From positions 22,973 to 86,972 of the forward strand of contig CAYXMS010000001.1 in the NCBI GenBank assembly GCA_964466185.1: 64,000 nt of DNA, given 5' to 3'. Below, one piece after another: positions 16,766-25,082 of this stretch; within the stretch, counting starts at the first letter, position 1; the number at the start of each line of letters is the position of its first letter. Under the pieces are notes generated by a model. That model saw only the letters and a program-made list of their open reading frames with translations, ran no database searches and was not told the origin of the DNA. The position numbers and the translations under genes are program-made. The stretch comes from CAZTYI01 sp964466185 (GTDB taxonomy: Bacteria; Chlamydiota; Chlamydiia; Chlamydiales; SM23-39).

Positions 16766-17781
16766 AAAACACTTTCACAAAAGAACTTTTCACAAAAGAA
16801 CTTTTCACAAAAGAACTTTTCACAAAAGAACTTTTCACAAAAGAACTTTTCGCAAAAGAACTTTTCGCAAAAGAACTTTTCGCAAAAGAACTTTTCGCAA
16901 AAGAAATCCAAAAATACATCCGTTCTTTTAAAGAAAAAAATCAATTGCAAAAAGCGGTTTCATATGCGCTTTTGTCAGGCGGAAAAAGACTGCGTCCTTT
17001 AATTGTTTTGTTAATAGCCGAATCAGTTAACAAAAAAGCTCCCGTTATGCCAAGCGCTTTGGCGGTTGAATTTTTCCATACAGCTTCTTTAATAGCCGAT
17101 GATCTGCCCTGTATGGACAACGATGCTAAAAGAAGAAACAAACCCTCTTTACATAAAAAATTTGGAGAAAGCACGGCTATTTTAGCCAGCTATGCTTTAA
17201 TCTCTGCCGGATATAGCATGCTGTTCGAAAATGCTAAATTGCTGTCGCAAAAAAAAATAATAAGCGAAAATCAAGCTCATTTTTTATGCTCCCAAGCTTT
17301 AAAACAAGTATCGGAAATAGCCGGAATCAATGGCGCCGTGGGCGGTCAGTTTTTAGATCTTTATCCCCCCAGTTTAAAAGAAACAACCGTTTTGAAAATT
17401 ATCGAAAAAAAAACAGCTATGCTTTTTGAGCTGTCTTTCGGCCTCGGTTTTTTATTCGGCGGCGGTGATTTGAAGTTTTTAAAAGTAGTTAAAACATGCG
17501 GCAGTCACTTGGGTATGGCTTTTCAGCTGGCAGATGATCTCCATGATTTAAAACAGGATAAGAAAAATAAAACCGCTTCTGAAAAAAAATATACATATAG
17601 TCAGCATAAGCTTAAGGAAAGAAAAGCCAACGATGGCTTAAATGCAGCTTTGATTTTAGGAAAAGAAAAAACCAAGACTAGATTAAAATGGGAAATTAAT
17701 AAATTTTTGGAAATAAAAAAGCTGGGACTTTTAACCCCAGCTTTAAATGCGCTTGCTTGTAAAATTAAAGACTTTGCTTAG
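16753..17781 (+). CDS. ispA: Polyprenyl diphosphate synthase (GGPP/FPP synthase) with N-terminal pentapeptide repeat
   Basis: Head-to-tail prenyl transferase making farnesyl or geranylgeranyl diphosphate for isoprenoids. It has the entry motif LLSGGKRLRPLIVLL, the first Asp-rich motif DDLPCMDNDAKRRNKPSLHK and the second motif FQLADDLHDLKQD. Catalytic sequence starts at about residue 50 (IQKYIRSFKEKNQLQKAV). Residues 7-51 are nine pentapeptides (FTKEL five times, FAKEL three times, FAKEI once) encoded by a 15-bp tandem repeat, in place of the usual first helix. Chain length cannot be decided by eye. The stop shares TTAG with the convergent recA stop. Confidence 0.85.
   Translation: MPKLKNTFTKELFTKELFTKELFTKELFTKELFAKELFAKELFAKELFAKEIQKYIRSFKEKNQLQKAVSYALLSGGKRLRPLIVLLIAESVNKKAPVMPSALAVEFFHTASLIADDLPCMDNDAKRRNKPSLHKKFGESTAILASYALISAGYSMLFENAKLLSQKKIISENQAHFLCSQALKQVSEIAGINGAVGGQFLDLYPPSLKETTVLKIIEKKTAMLFELSFGLGFLFGGGDLKFLKVVKTCGSHLGMAFQLADDLHDLKQDKKNKTASEKKYTYSQHKLKERKANDGLNAALILGKEKTKTRLKWEINKFLEIKKLGLLTPALNALACKIKDFA
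16771..16905 (+). repeat. 15-bp minisatellite, nine units, inside ispA
   Basis: The unit CTTTTCACAAAAGAA occurs nine times without gaps. The first unit begins with A instead of C, units 1-5 carry CAC and units 6-9 carry CGC. The unit length is a multiple of three, so slippage changes the number of FTKEL/FAKEL pentapeptides without shifting the frame. Antisense open frames across it are repeat artefacts. Confidence 0.95.
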
Positions 17782-18833
17782 CTTTTGCCGCTCCCTGCTG
17801 TCGCAACATCTTTGCCTACCTGTTTCAGCCCCTGAAGCTCGCTCTTGGAAAAAATCTCTTTTTCAATTTTTTCCATCAGTTTCTGGTTTTTTTTCAGTTC
17901 CAGTTTGGCCGCCTCTTTGCCCTGACCCAGTTTCTGCTCGTTATAGGCAAACCACGATCCTTTTTTTTCTATGATGTCTAAATTTACACCTAAATCCAAA
18001 AGCGATCCCACATAAGAGATGCCCTCAGCAAACATAATGTCAAATTCAGCAATTTTAAAAGGAGGCGCTAATTTGTTTTTCACAACCTTAACTTTAATTC
18101 TAGAACCCAGATCTTCATTGTTAGAACCCTTAATCGAAGCAATTCTTCTAATGTCCATGCGGATTGAAGAATAAAATTTTAAAGCCCTGCCCCCAGTTGT
18201 CGTTTCCGGATTGCCAAACATAACTCCGATTTTTTCTCGGATTTGGTTAATAAAAATAGCACAAGTCTTGCTTTTAGAAAGCGTAGAGGTCAGCTTTCTT
18301 AGCGCCTGAGACATCATTCTGGCTTGCAAACCCATAAAAGAATCGCCAATTTCTCCCTCAATCTCCGCTTTCGGAACCAGAGCCGCTACTGAATCTATAA
18401 CAATTACATCAATAGCATTGGAACGGGCTAGAGTTTCAGCAATATTTAAGGCTTCTTCACCAGAATCAGGCTGGGAAATCATTAAATTGTCTAGGTTAAC
18501 CCCAATTTTAGCAGCATAGTTGGGGTCTAAAGCATGTTCAGCATCAATATAAGCAGCTGTCCCGCCATTTTTTTGGGCATTGGCTACTATGTGAACGGCT
18601 AATGTTGATTTGCCCGAAGATTCAGGTCCGTAAATTTCTACGACCCTTCCTCTAGGAACCCCACCAACCCCTAAAGCAATGTCTAGAGTAATAGCTCCGG
18701 TTTTAATAATGTTTAGATTTTCTTTCGAAGAAGGATGCTGTCCCATGGCCATTATAGCACCCTCTCCAAATTGTTTTTGGATATGGGAAATGGCAAGTTC
18801 TAGAGCTTTCTTTTTTTGTTCTGTTTCTTTCAT
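17778..18833 (-). CDS. recA: Recombinase RecA
   Basis: DNA strand exchange protein, 351 residues. The Walker A box is GPESSGKSTLAVH at about residues 67-79. Walker B and L1 include VIVIDSVAALVPKAEIEGE, and L2 includes FGNPETTTGGRALKFYSS. The C-terminal acidic tail is shorter than in E. coli. The start ATG at 18833 has AAGGA upstream. The gene converges on ispA with a 4-base overlap of stop codons. In Chlamydia recA is next to ygfA; here the outer-membrane gene array separates them by about 10 kb. Confidence 0.98.
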   Translation of the reverse strand: MKETEQKKKALELAISHIQKQFGEGAIMAMGQHPSSKENLNIIKTGAITLDIALGVGGVPRGRVVEIYGPESSGKSTLAVHIVANAQKNGGTAAYIDAEHALDPNYAAKIGVNLDNLMISQPDSGEEALNIAETLARSNAIDVIVIDSVAALVPKAEIEGEIGDSFMGLQARMMSQALRKLTSTLSKSKTCAIFINQIREKIGVMFGNPETTTGGRALKFYSSIRMDIRRIASIKGSNNEDLGSRIKVKVVKNKLAPPFKIAEFDIMFAEGISYVGSLLDLGVNLDIIEKKGSWFAYNEQKLGQGKEAAKLELKKNQKLMEKIEKEIFSKSELQGLKQVGKDVATAGSGKS

Positions 18834-18923
18834 GTTTAAAAATTCCTTTTAAGATGTTTTTCTTTTCAGTTTAAAAGGGATAAGCTTTTTACAAAAGAAA
18901 AGAAAAAATCACAGCCTTTTTAA

Positions 18924-18935
18924 TTCTGATCAGAA
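18924..18935. promoter_or_regulatory. 12-bp perfect palindrome upstream of recA
   Basis: TTCTGATCAGAA is a perfect palindrome about 90 bases before the recA start, between recA and the stop of the first MOMP-like gene. It has no loop, so it is a protein-site candidate rather than a terminator. It does not match the E. coli LexA box spacing. Confidence 0.3.
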
Positions 18936-18963
18936 CAGGTTTTTATTTTTGCTAAAAAATGAT

Positions 18964-20142
18964 TTAAAAATCCAGCCTTAAGGAAACACTCAAGCCCTGC
19001 AGCATTAAATCTCCAGGCTTGGTTTCTGTATTCCTCAGCTGAAGATCTGTAACTTCCCGCATTTGGTTTTGATCAAAATAATATGAAAACTCATAAAGCG
19101 CCTGAAATCCAAAATGCCATTTATGCTCGTCAAAATAAGAGCCCCAGCCAAAGCCTACGGCAGCTTCAATAATCGGAGTTATCTGACCTATTTTTTCCCG
19201 CATGCGATATTGCAGAGAATAACTGTAATTTTCATCTTGCTGTTTGAAACAAGACTTGATTTTTTGATATGGCAAAGATCCTGCTAAATTCGCTTTTAAA
19301 TCAAAGCCGTATCCCACCAACCAGTTGGTATCCAGACCCACCCTAGGGCCAATCAGCCAGGAATTGCTGTAAGTTTTACTGTAAATGGTAAACGTGCTGG
19401 TCAAATAAGTGCCAATAGTTAAAAACGTCTGGTCGATCCAGCCGCCGGTCATGCCTACATATGGACGCAAAAGCAGACGGGTTCCTGTGTATGACGGACG
19501 GGCGAATTCTAAATTCAACACATCATAGCTCAGCCCCCATTTGGCTTTTAAATGCGACGCTTCATTGGTAATCGTCGAATTGTGGATGAAAAGAGGTGTA
19601 ATATATCCATTATTCGGAGCTGTAAAGTTATTATGAACTCTGCCATGCAATCTAATATATTTAATAACGGCAGTCCAGTTGTCATGCTCAAAATTAGTGC
19701 CTAAAGTAACTTTAAATCCCGATTGAAAATCAAAGCCGAGTTCTGAAAGAGTATAATTTTCATTGGCCACATCGGCAGGTACGATTAAACCATATTCCAA
19801 GCCCCGTTCTTTCATCTGCCAGTAAATATAGGAAGCGTCTATAAAAACATCCCAGGGATCTTTAACGTCTATTCGAGATGGGAAATTATAAGTCAGCAGA
19901 ACAGCTTCTTCTGATAGGCCATATCCTTGGTCATAAGCGGGAGTGGATTGTATCTCGGAAAGACCCTGGTCTTCTGGAGGCTTTTCTTTTCGATGGTAAA
20001 AAGATAAATGTTTTCCAGAAGAGGTTTCTTCTTGCTGTGTGTTTGTTAAACTTGTTGGCTCAAAAGATTCGTTTGCTTTTAAATTTAAAAATGAAAATAA
20101 AGAGATGAAAAATAACCAAGAAGAAACTTTTAAAATGTTCAT
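18964..20142 (-). CDS. MOMP-like outer membrane protein, paralogue 1
   Basis: Exported barrel protein of 392 residues from a six-gene family. It has a signal peptide ending near NLKA. The family block is YDQGYGLSEEAVLLTYN followed by SRIDVKDPWDVF. Aromatic-rich strands then run to the end, including FKVTLGTNFEHDNWTAVIKY, LEFARPSYTGTRLLLRPYVG and IGPRVGLDTNWL. The C-terminal LSVSLRLDF ends in Phe, as in BAM substrates. The family resembles the Legionella-MOMP-type (Lpg1974-like) pore proteins expanded in Simkania-like chlamydiae. A TTGAAA/TATTTT promoter with a 17-base spacer lies 50-80 bases upstream and is shared with paralogues 2 and 3. Confidence 0.8.
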   Translation of the reverse strand: MNILKVSSWLFFISLFSFLNLKANESFEPTSLTNTQQEETSSGKHLSFYHRKEKPPEDQGLSEIQSTPAYDQGYGLSEEAVLLTYNFPSRIDVKDPWDVFIDASYIYWQMKERGLEYGLIVPADVANENYTLSELGFDFQSGFKVTLGTNFEHDNWTAVIKYIRLHGRVHNNFTAPNNGYITPLFIHNSTITNEASHLKAKWGLSYDVLNLEFARPSYTGTRLLLRPYVGMTGGWIDQTFLTIGTYLTSTFTIYSKTYSNSWLIGPRVGLDTNWLVGYGFDLKANLAGSLPYQKIKSCFKQQDENYSYSLQYRMREKIGQITPIIEAAVGFGWGSYFDEHKWHFGFQALYEFSYYFDQNQMREVTDLQLRNTETKPGDLMLQGLSVSLRLDF

Positions 20143-20192
20143 AACAGATTAATCCTGTCTAGATTTTTTAGGGTTTTAATAAGCTAGCTTTA

Positions 20193-20221
20193 AAAATAAA
20201 CCTTTGCATAAATTTTTTCAA
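20193..20221 (-). promoter_or_regulatory. Promoter of MOMP-like paralogue 1
   Basis: On the minus strand, TTGAAA (20221-20216) and TATTTT (20198-20193) are separated by 17 bases. TTGAAAAAATT and the spacing are conserved upstream of paralogues 2 and 3. Confidence 0.6.
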
Positions 20222-20360
20222 TCTTCTGATTTTATTCATTGCTATTTTTTTTTATATCCATCAAATAAGAAAAAAAATAATTTTTAAAAATTAAAATTAA
20301 AAACTTAAAAAATCAAACAGAATCAGAAAATTATAATGGTATGAAATTTAAAAACAAAAA

Positions 20361-20390
20361 AAAAGACCGAGTTAATAAACTCGGTCTTTT
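20361..20390 (-). terminator. Rho-independent terminator of MOMP-like paralogue 2
   Basis: A 13-bp perfect stem (AAAAGACCGAGTT / AACTCGGTCTTTT) with an AATA loop, 28 bases after the stop of the gene at 20418-21698. On the minus strand it is followed by T-rich DNA. Confidence 0.85.
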
Positions 20391-20417
20391 TAAAACTCTA
20401 ATTTCAAGTCTTGTTAC

Positions 20418-21698
20418 TTAAAAATCAAGCCTTGCAGTGATGGTCAAACCATGCATGAAGAAATCTTCAAGATCAGAATTAGATCTGGAATTAACCACTC
20501 CTGAAGTTCCTCTAGCAGAAAGTACCGTGCTGTTTAAAATTTGACTGGAAACTTTTCTCATATAATTCTGCTCAAAATAATAAATAAATTCATAGAGAGC
20601 TTTTACAGAGAAATGCCAGCTATTATCAGCAAAGTAAGTTCCCCATCCAAGACCTAGATTACCCTCTAAAACAGGGGTTATCTGGCTGTAGTCTTTATTG
20701 CCTAAACGGCTATAATGATCAGAAAATTCAGCAGAGCTTTGCTTATAATCAACTGTAATACTTTGATAAGCTAAAGCACCGGCTACGTCTGCTTCCAAAT
20801 CAAAACCGGCTCCCAATATCCATTGGCCGTCTAATCCGGTACGAGGACCCAGCAGCCAAGAATTGCTGTGAGCAATGCCCTTGATGAGTAGAAGAGAATC
20901 TTGAATTTTTCCAACAGTGGTAAAATCAAAATCAATCCAGCCACTAGTTAAACCAAAGAAAGGACGCATGGTTAAACAGGTGCTTTCATATAAAGGACGG
21001 GCAAATTCTAAATTAAACATGTTGTATTTAGTTTCTAACTTGCCGGTTAAATGCATGAAAGGACCAGAAGTTGCATCTGTCGGAGTGTTGTGTTCTAAAC
21101 TGGAATCTATCCATAAAGAAACTAGACGCTCTGGAAAATTGAGCCAAGAATATGTGCTTAAAGAAACAGAAGAACTGTTAGTTCCGGTTAAACGGACATA
21201 CTCAATCATCATTGTCCAATTGTCATGGGCTAAATTGGTGCCCAAAGCTAATTTAAAGCCAGGCTTATAATCGCTTTGGCTTACATTGTGTAGTTTGTAT
21301 ACACGATTTACCGGAGGAGATACAGCATTGACATTGGTATTATAATCAGCCGGTCTGGTAATTGCATATTCCATACCCTTTAATTTAGGCAGCCAATAAA
21401 TAAAGCTTCCTTTTATAAAAGCATCCCAGCTGTTCGTAACATCAATTCTAGCAGGAGCGTTATAAGCACTCATCATCTGATCTTCTTCGATGCTATAGCC
21501 TTGATCGTAAGGCGGTAGTTTTTCAGTATCAGTACATTCTTCTGTACTGTTATTATAAGAAATTGGCTCTTCGTTTAAACCGATTTCTTCTTGTTGTACA
21601 GAATTGGAAAAAATATCTTCCGAAACTTCATCTGCACTAACGTAAGATGCTGTTATTGCAAAAACAGCTATCAAAGAAAAAAACTTTAAAAGACGCAT
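20418..21698 (-). CDS. MOMP-like outer membrane protein, paralogue 2
   Basis: 426-residue exported barrel protein with a signal peptide ending near SYVSA and the family block YDQGYSIEEDQMMSAYN, then ARIDVTNSWDAF. Shared strands include GFKLALGTNLAHDNWTMMIE, LEFARPLYESTCLTMRPFFG and LLGPRTGLDGQWI, and the C-terminus is TITARLDF. It is much closer to paralogue 3 (the next gene) than to the other four, which indicates a recent tandem duplication. It has its own TTGAAA promoter and a strong terminator, so it is an independent unit. A pore role is inferred from the family. Confidence 0.85.
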   Translation of the reverse strand: MRLLKFFSLIAVFAITASYVSADEVSEDIFSNSVQQEEIGLNEEPISYNNSTEECTDTEKLPPYDQGYSIEEDQMMSAYNAPARIDVTNSWDAFIKGSFIYWLPKLKGMEYAITRPADYNTNVNAVSPPVNRVYKLHNVSQSDYKPGFKLALGTNLAHDNWTMMIEYVRLTGTNSSSVSLSTYSWLNFPERLVSLWIDSSLEHNTPTDATSGPFMHLTGKLETKYNMFNLEFARPLYESTCLTMRPFFGLTSGWIDFDFTTVGKIQDSLLLIKGIAHSNSWLLGPRTGLDGQWILGAGFDLEADVAGALAYQSITVDYKQSSAEFSDHYSRLGNKDYSQITPVLEGNLGLGWGTYFADNSWHFSVKALYEFIYYFEQNYMRKVSSQILNSTVLSARGTSGVVNSRSNSDLEDFFMHGLTITARLDF

Positions 21699-21745
21699 GT
21701 GTTTTGATTCTCCATTTTTAACTTAAATTTTAATTATTAATATCA

Positions 21746-21774
21746 ACCATAAACATTTGCCCTAATTTTTTCAA
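21746..21774 (-). promoter_or_regulatory. Promoter of MOMP-like paralogue 2
   Basis: On the minus strand, TTGAAA (21774-21769) and TATGGT (21751-21746) are separated by 17 bases. GGAG lies just before the start codon. The layout matches the promoter of paralogue 3. Confidence 0.65.
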
Positions 21775-21937
21775 CAGAACTTCTAATTTTATTTTTATTT
21801 TTTTTAAAATTAAAAGAAGTTTGGGAAAAATGGCTCTTAAAATTTGGTCGTTTTGAAAAAAATGAAAGCTGAAAACTATTAGGGAAAGTTGTGTTTATCA
21901 AATTGAAAAAAAAGAAAAGTAATAAACGCAGAAAAAG

Positions 21938-21970
21938 AAAAAGGCCAAGTTATTTAGACTTGGCCTTTTT
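21938..21970 (-). terminator. Rho-independent terminator of MOMP-like paralogue 3
   Basis: Stem AAAAAGGCCAAGT / ACTTGGCCTTTTT with a short TATTTAG-type loop, about 25 bases after the stop of the gene at 21995-23278. Confidence 0.85.
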
Positions 21971-21994
21971 CAAAAAAATTCAAGTTCAAGACTG

Positions 21995-23278
21995 TTAGAA
22001 ATCAAGTCTTGCAGTAATTGTTAATCCATGGATGAGTAAGTCCTCAGGCTTGGAATTAGATCTTGAGTTGACTGTACCAGCAGTTCCTACACTAGAAAGC
22101 ACTGTGCTGTCCAAAATTTGGCCAGAAACTTTTCTCATGTAGTTTTGGTCAAAGTAGTACAAGAACTCATACAGAGTATGTAAAGAGAAATGCCAGCCGT
22201 TGTCAGCAAAGTAAGTTCCCCAGTTCATACCTATGTTACCTTCTAAAACAGGAGTGATTTGAGTGAATTTCTTGTAGTTAAACAGTCGTGAATAGTGAGT
22301 AGTAAAACTATCAGAACGCTGCTTATAGTTAACTTTGATGCTTTGATAAGCTAAAGTTCCAGCAATATCACCTTCAATTGCAAAGCCATAGTCTAAAATC
22401 CAGTTGCCATCAACCCCGAAACGTGGGCCGATTAACCAAGAATTGCTATGAGACTTAGCTTGTAAAGTAAAAGTATCAGTTAAAATAGTACCAACTGTTG
22501 TAAAGCTTTGCTTAATCCAGCCGCCAGTTAAACCCATATGGGGACGGAAAGTTAAACAAGTACCTTCATAAAAAGGACGAGCAAATTCCATGTTCAACAT
22601 GTCATATTTGCTTTTTAGCTTGCCGGTCAATTTAGTAAATTGTCCTTGGCTGCTAGCTGTATCTAAAGTATTGTGCTCTAAATGGGAATCCATCCATAAA
22701 GAAATTAAACGCTCTGGATAAGTTGTATAATCTCCAGTGCTTTGAACTGTAGATGAATGGTTGTCGCCATGTAAACGCACATACTTGACTAAAGCAGTCC
22801 AGTTGTCATGGGCTAAATTAGTAGCTAGGGCAATTTTAAAACCAGATTTATAGTTCTGATCTACATCATGTAACTTATAAGTATAGTCAATGGCCTCATT
22901 AGTAGTATTGAAATCTGCTGGTCTAGTAATTGCATATTCCATACCTTTTAATTTAGCCAGCCAATAAATGTAACTTGCTCTGATGCTAACATCCCAAGAG
23001 CCGGTAACATCAATTCTAGCAGGAGCGTTATAAGCGCTCATCATCTGGTCTTCTTCAATGCTGTATCCCTGGTCATAGGGAGGCATTTCTTCTGTATTGG
23101 TATCAGCACGCTCGTCGGCGGCACTGTGATAAGTAATTGGCTCATTATTAAGACCAATTTCTTCTTCTTGTAAAGCATTTGAAGGAACAATTTCTGGTTC
23201 AGGAGCTTCATCTGCTTTTAAATATGTTACTGCTAAAACGCCAACAGCAACTAAGGAAAAAAACTTAAACAAACGCAT
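21995..23278 (-). CDS. MOMP-like outer membrane protein, paralogue 3
   Basis: 427-residue exported barrel protein with signal peptide MRLFKFFSLVAVGVLAVTYL and the family block YDQGYSIEEDQMMSAYN, then ARIDVTGSWDVS. It carries AIEGDIAGTLAYQSIKVNYK, LEGNIGMNWGTYFADN and the C-terminal TITARLDF. The near identity of its N- and C-terminal thirds with paralogue 2, against divergent middle loops, fits surface loops evolving faster than the barrel. Own promoter (TTGAAA, 17 bases, TATGTT), GGAG ribosome binding site and own terminator. Confidence 0.85.
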   Translation of the reverse strand: MRLFKFFSLVAVGVLAVTYLKADEAPEPEIVPSNALQEEEIGLNNEPITYHSAADERADTNTEEMPPYDQGYSIEEDQMMSAYNAPARIDVTGSWDVSIRASYIYWLAKLKGMEYAITRPADFNTTNEAIDYTYKLHDVDQNYKSGFKIALATNLAHDNWTALVKYVRLHGDNHSSTVQSTGDYTTYPERLISLWMDSHLEHNTLDTASSQGQFTKLTGKLKSKYDMLNMEFARPFYEGTCLTFRPHMGLTGGWIKQSFTTVGTILTDTFTLQAKSHSNSWLIGPRFGVDGNWILDYGFAIEGDIAGTLAYQSIKVNYKQRSDSFTTHYSRLFNYKKFTQITPVLEGNIGMNWGTYFADNGWHFSLHTLYEFLYYFDQNYMRKVSGQILDSTVLSSVGTAGTVNSRSNSKPEDLLIHGLTITARLDF

Positions 23279-23323
23279 GTGTTTTAATTCTCCATTTTGA
23301 CTTTAATTTTTCAATTAACATCA

Positions 23324-23352
23324 AACATAACCGTTTACAAGAATTTTTTCAA
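23324..23352 (-). promoter_or_regulatory. Promoter of MOMP-like paralogue 3
   Basis: On the minus strand, TTGAAA (23352-23347) and TATGTT (23329-23324) are separated by 17 bases. It is the third copy of the module found before paralogues 1 and 2. Confidence 0.65.
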
Positions 23353-23426
23353 CTACCTTGTTAAAAAAAATGTTTTTTAGAAAAAAAAGAAGAAAAAAAC
23401 AATAGAGAAAATCTAAATATAAAAAA

Positions 23427-23458
23427 AAAGACAAACAAAAATTATTCTGCTTGTCTTT
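23427..23458 (-). terminator. Terminator displaced from MOMP-like paralogue 4
   Basis: AAAGACAA and TTGTCTTT form the stem, with a poly-A/poly-T flank. It is like the terminators 25-30 bases after paralogues 2, 3 and 5, but lies about 375 bases after the paralogue 4 stop. The HEARO-like element at 23486-23826 sits between them. Confidence 0.6.
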
Positions 23459-23485
23459 AGACTTCAAAGAACGGTTTTTTATCAT

Positions 23486-23826
23486 TTACGCACCGTAAAA
23501 CCCAGTCCTTTAGGGCTGGGATACAAGGTGCGAGTTAAAAAATGCGGGCTTTAATGCCGTTAAGGCCTCCGCCCGCTAGAGTAATCCACATCGAGATTGT
23601 TAGAAGGAGTTTTTGAACCTGCCACACTGAGAGTTTCCTCTCTGTTTAATGACAGATCACAGTTGCTACGGACTTGTGGAGCATCCGTAGGTGTGTATGT
23701 ATCTCTTCCAACTAACTGCTGCTTAAAGTTTCCTTTAAGCCCTCTAATCAACCAGTTTAAGGCCCACCGGCCTTTTCCCTTGTGCCTCACGGCTCAAGCC
23801 TCTCCCTTTAGGGAGGGGTGATTGAC
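23486..23826 (-). mobile_element. ORF-less HEARO/omega-RNA-type element
   Basis: Reading leftward it starts GTCAATCACCCCTCCCTAAA six bases after the stop of MOMP-like paralogue 4. It has the GGGAGAGGCTTGAGCCGTGAGG block, the TTAAACTGGTTGATTAGAG block and the ACACACCTACGGATG block shared with the copies at 32850-33663 and 46812-47196. Its 3' part is a strong hairpin (23489-23532): CGCACC pairs with GGTGCG around an inner CCCAG/CTGGG stem. The element ends directly before ATGA (23485-23482). It has no nuclease gene. Open frames on either strand are repeat artefacts. Confidence 0.65.
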
Positions 23827-23832
23827 ACTAAA

Positions 23833-24891
23833 TTAAAAATCCAGTCTAAAAGAAAAAGTGAATCCATGCAGCATAAGATCTCCGGCAGAAGGAGCTGATA
23901 AGTTAGTAATTTCTTCTTCTAACGATTTCATCATGTTTTGATTGAAAAAAACTAAAAAATCATAGCCGGCTGAAATGTCTAAGTGCAAACGGTCCTGCCA
24001 TAAGTAAGAACCCCAAGCAAAACCAACTCCTATTTCCCAATCGGAATTAATATATCCTTTATTATATTTGGACAAATTAATCAGATAGGTAGACAAAGGG
24101 TCTAAATATTCTTTGGCGCTGACTTGAAAATCCTGATAAAATAAAGCAGCTGCCAGATTAACGAAAAATCTAAATCCCTCATCCAGCATCCAATTGCTAT
24201 TTAAACCAATGCGCGGACCAATCAGCCAGGCAGATTCTTCTTCGTTAATGGCATATTTTGATCCGGAAGAAGTATAAATATCATTATCTGAATTTTGTTT
24301 TATCCAGGCGGCTTTTAATCCAAAGAAAGGAGAGAAAATTAATTGGGTTCCATAGTAAAAAGGACGGGATATAATCAAATCCAGCATATCTAGATTCAAT
24401 TTCCAGCCGCTGGACAGTTTGTCTGGATTGACTAAATCTCCAACTGAGGCCATATCATGCAGAGTATAAAAATTAAATGGATCAGTATCAACCTTGGATC
24501 GTTCCGAATGCTGAGAGCGGTGTAAAAATGTATAATCTAGTTGAGCAATCCAATTGTCTATGCCTAAATTAGAACCAAGGATTAGCTTGAAACCAGGTTT
24601 GTAATCAAAGTCCATATGCACAATTTTAGCGGGATTTCCAGCCGGATCAGAGGGAGTAGTATATGCCAGATCCAAACCCTGTTCTATTGCCTGCCATACA
24701 ATACAAGCCCCTGTAAAATAAAAGTCCCAGTTTTCTTTTACATCATATCTGGCAGGAGAATTGTAGCTGTTTAAAATTTGATTCGGTTCAATTTCATAGC
24801 CCTGATTAAAGACTTCTTCATCAAGAGCAAAAAGAGGAAGGCAAAAAATAAGAGGTAAAAGAAAAACTGTTTTTATTTTTGGTTTGAACAT
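23833..24891 (-). CDS. MOMP-like outer membrane protein, paralogue 4
   Basis: 352-residue exported barrel protein with a signal peptide ending near PLFA. The family block is FNQGYEIEPNQILNSYN followed by ARYDVKENWDFYF. Shared strands include GFKLILGSNLGIDNWIAQ, ISRPFYYGTQLIFSPFFG and IGPRIGLNSNWML, and the C-terminus is FTFSFRLDF. It is shorter than paralogues 2 and 3 because of shorter loops. An element lies between its stop codon and its terminator. The upstream promoter is not the TTGAAA module; TATACA-like words lie 20-40 bases before the ATG. Confidence 0.8.
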   Translation of the reverse strand: MFKPKIKTVFLLPLIFCLPLFALDEEVFNQGYEIEPNQILNSYNSPARYDVKENWDFYFTGACIVWQAIEQGLDLAYTTPSDPAGNPAKIVHMDFDYKPGFKLILGSNLGIDNWIAQLDYTFLHRSQHSERSKVDTDPFNFYTLHDMASVGDLVNPDKLSSGWKLNLDMLDLIISRPFYYGTQLIFSPFFGLKAAWIKQNSDNDIYTSSGSKYAINEEESAWLIGPRIGLNSNWMLDEGFRFFVNLAAALFYQDFQVSAKEYLDPLSTYLINLSKYNKGYINSDWEIGVGFAWGSYLWQDRLHLDISAGYDFLVFFNQNMMKSLEEEITNLSAPSAGDLMLHGFTFSFRLDF

Positions 24892-25028
24892 TTTGTTCTC
24901 CGTTTTTTTTGTATATCTTTGGCCAATACTAAAATATTTGATACATATTTAAAAATAAAAAATAGAAGGGAAAAGGAAAATTATCAAGCAAAAAGAAAAA
25001 AATAAGATGCAAATTTTTCGAGATAAAA

Positions 25029-25062
25029 AAAGCCGGAAGAAAATTTTTTCCTTCCGGCTTAA
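25029..25062 (-). terminator. Rho-independent terminator of MOMP-like paralogue 5
   Basis: A GC-rich stem, AAGCCGGAAG pairing with CTTCCGGCTT around an A/T loop, about 21 bases after the stop of the gene that ends at 25083. Confidence 0.9.
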
Positions 25063-25082
25063 GAAAAGATCAATTGCTTAAG

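Noticed and set aside
16689..16950. Antisense open frames with KSSF or FFCE repeats
   Set aside because: They are produced by the 15-bp minisatellite of ispA, whose unit has no stop codons in several frames.
18924..18935. LexA/SOS box upstream of recA
   Set aside because: The palindrome TTCTGATCAGAA lacks the CTG-N10-CAG spacing of the E. coli type and the GAAC-N4-GTTC core of the Bacillus type. Kept only as an unnamed palindrome.
23560..23821. Two open frames (74 and 76 codons, opposite strands) in the element at 23486-23826
   Set aside because: They overlap the structured RNA part. Similar peptides in other copies reflect RNA conservation, not coding constraint.
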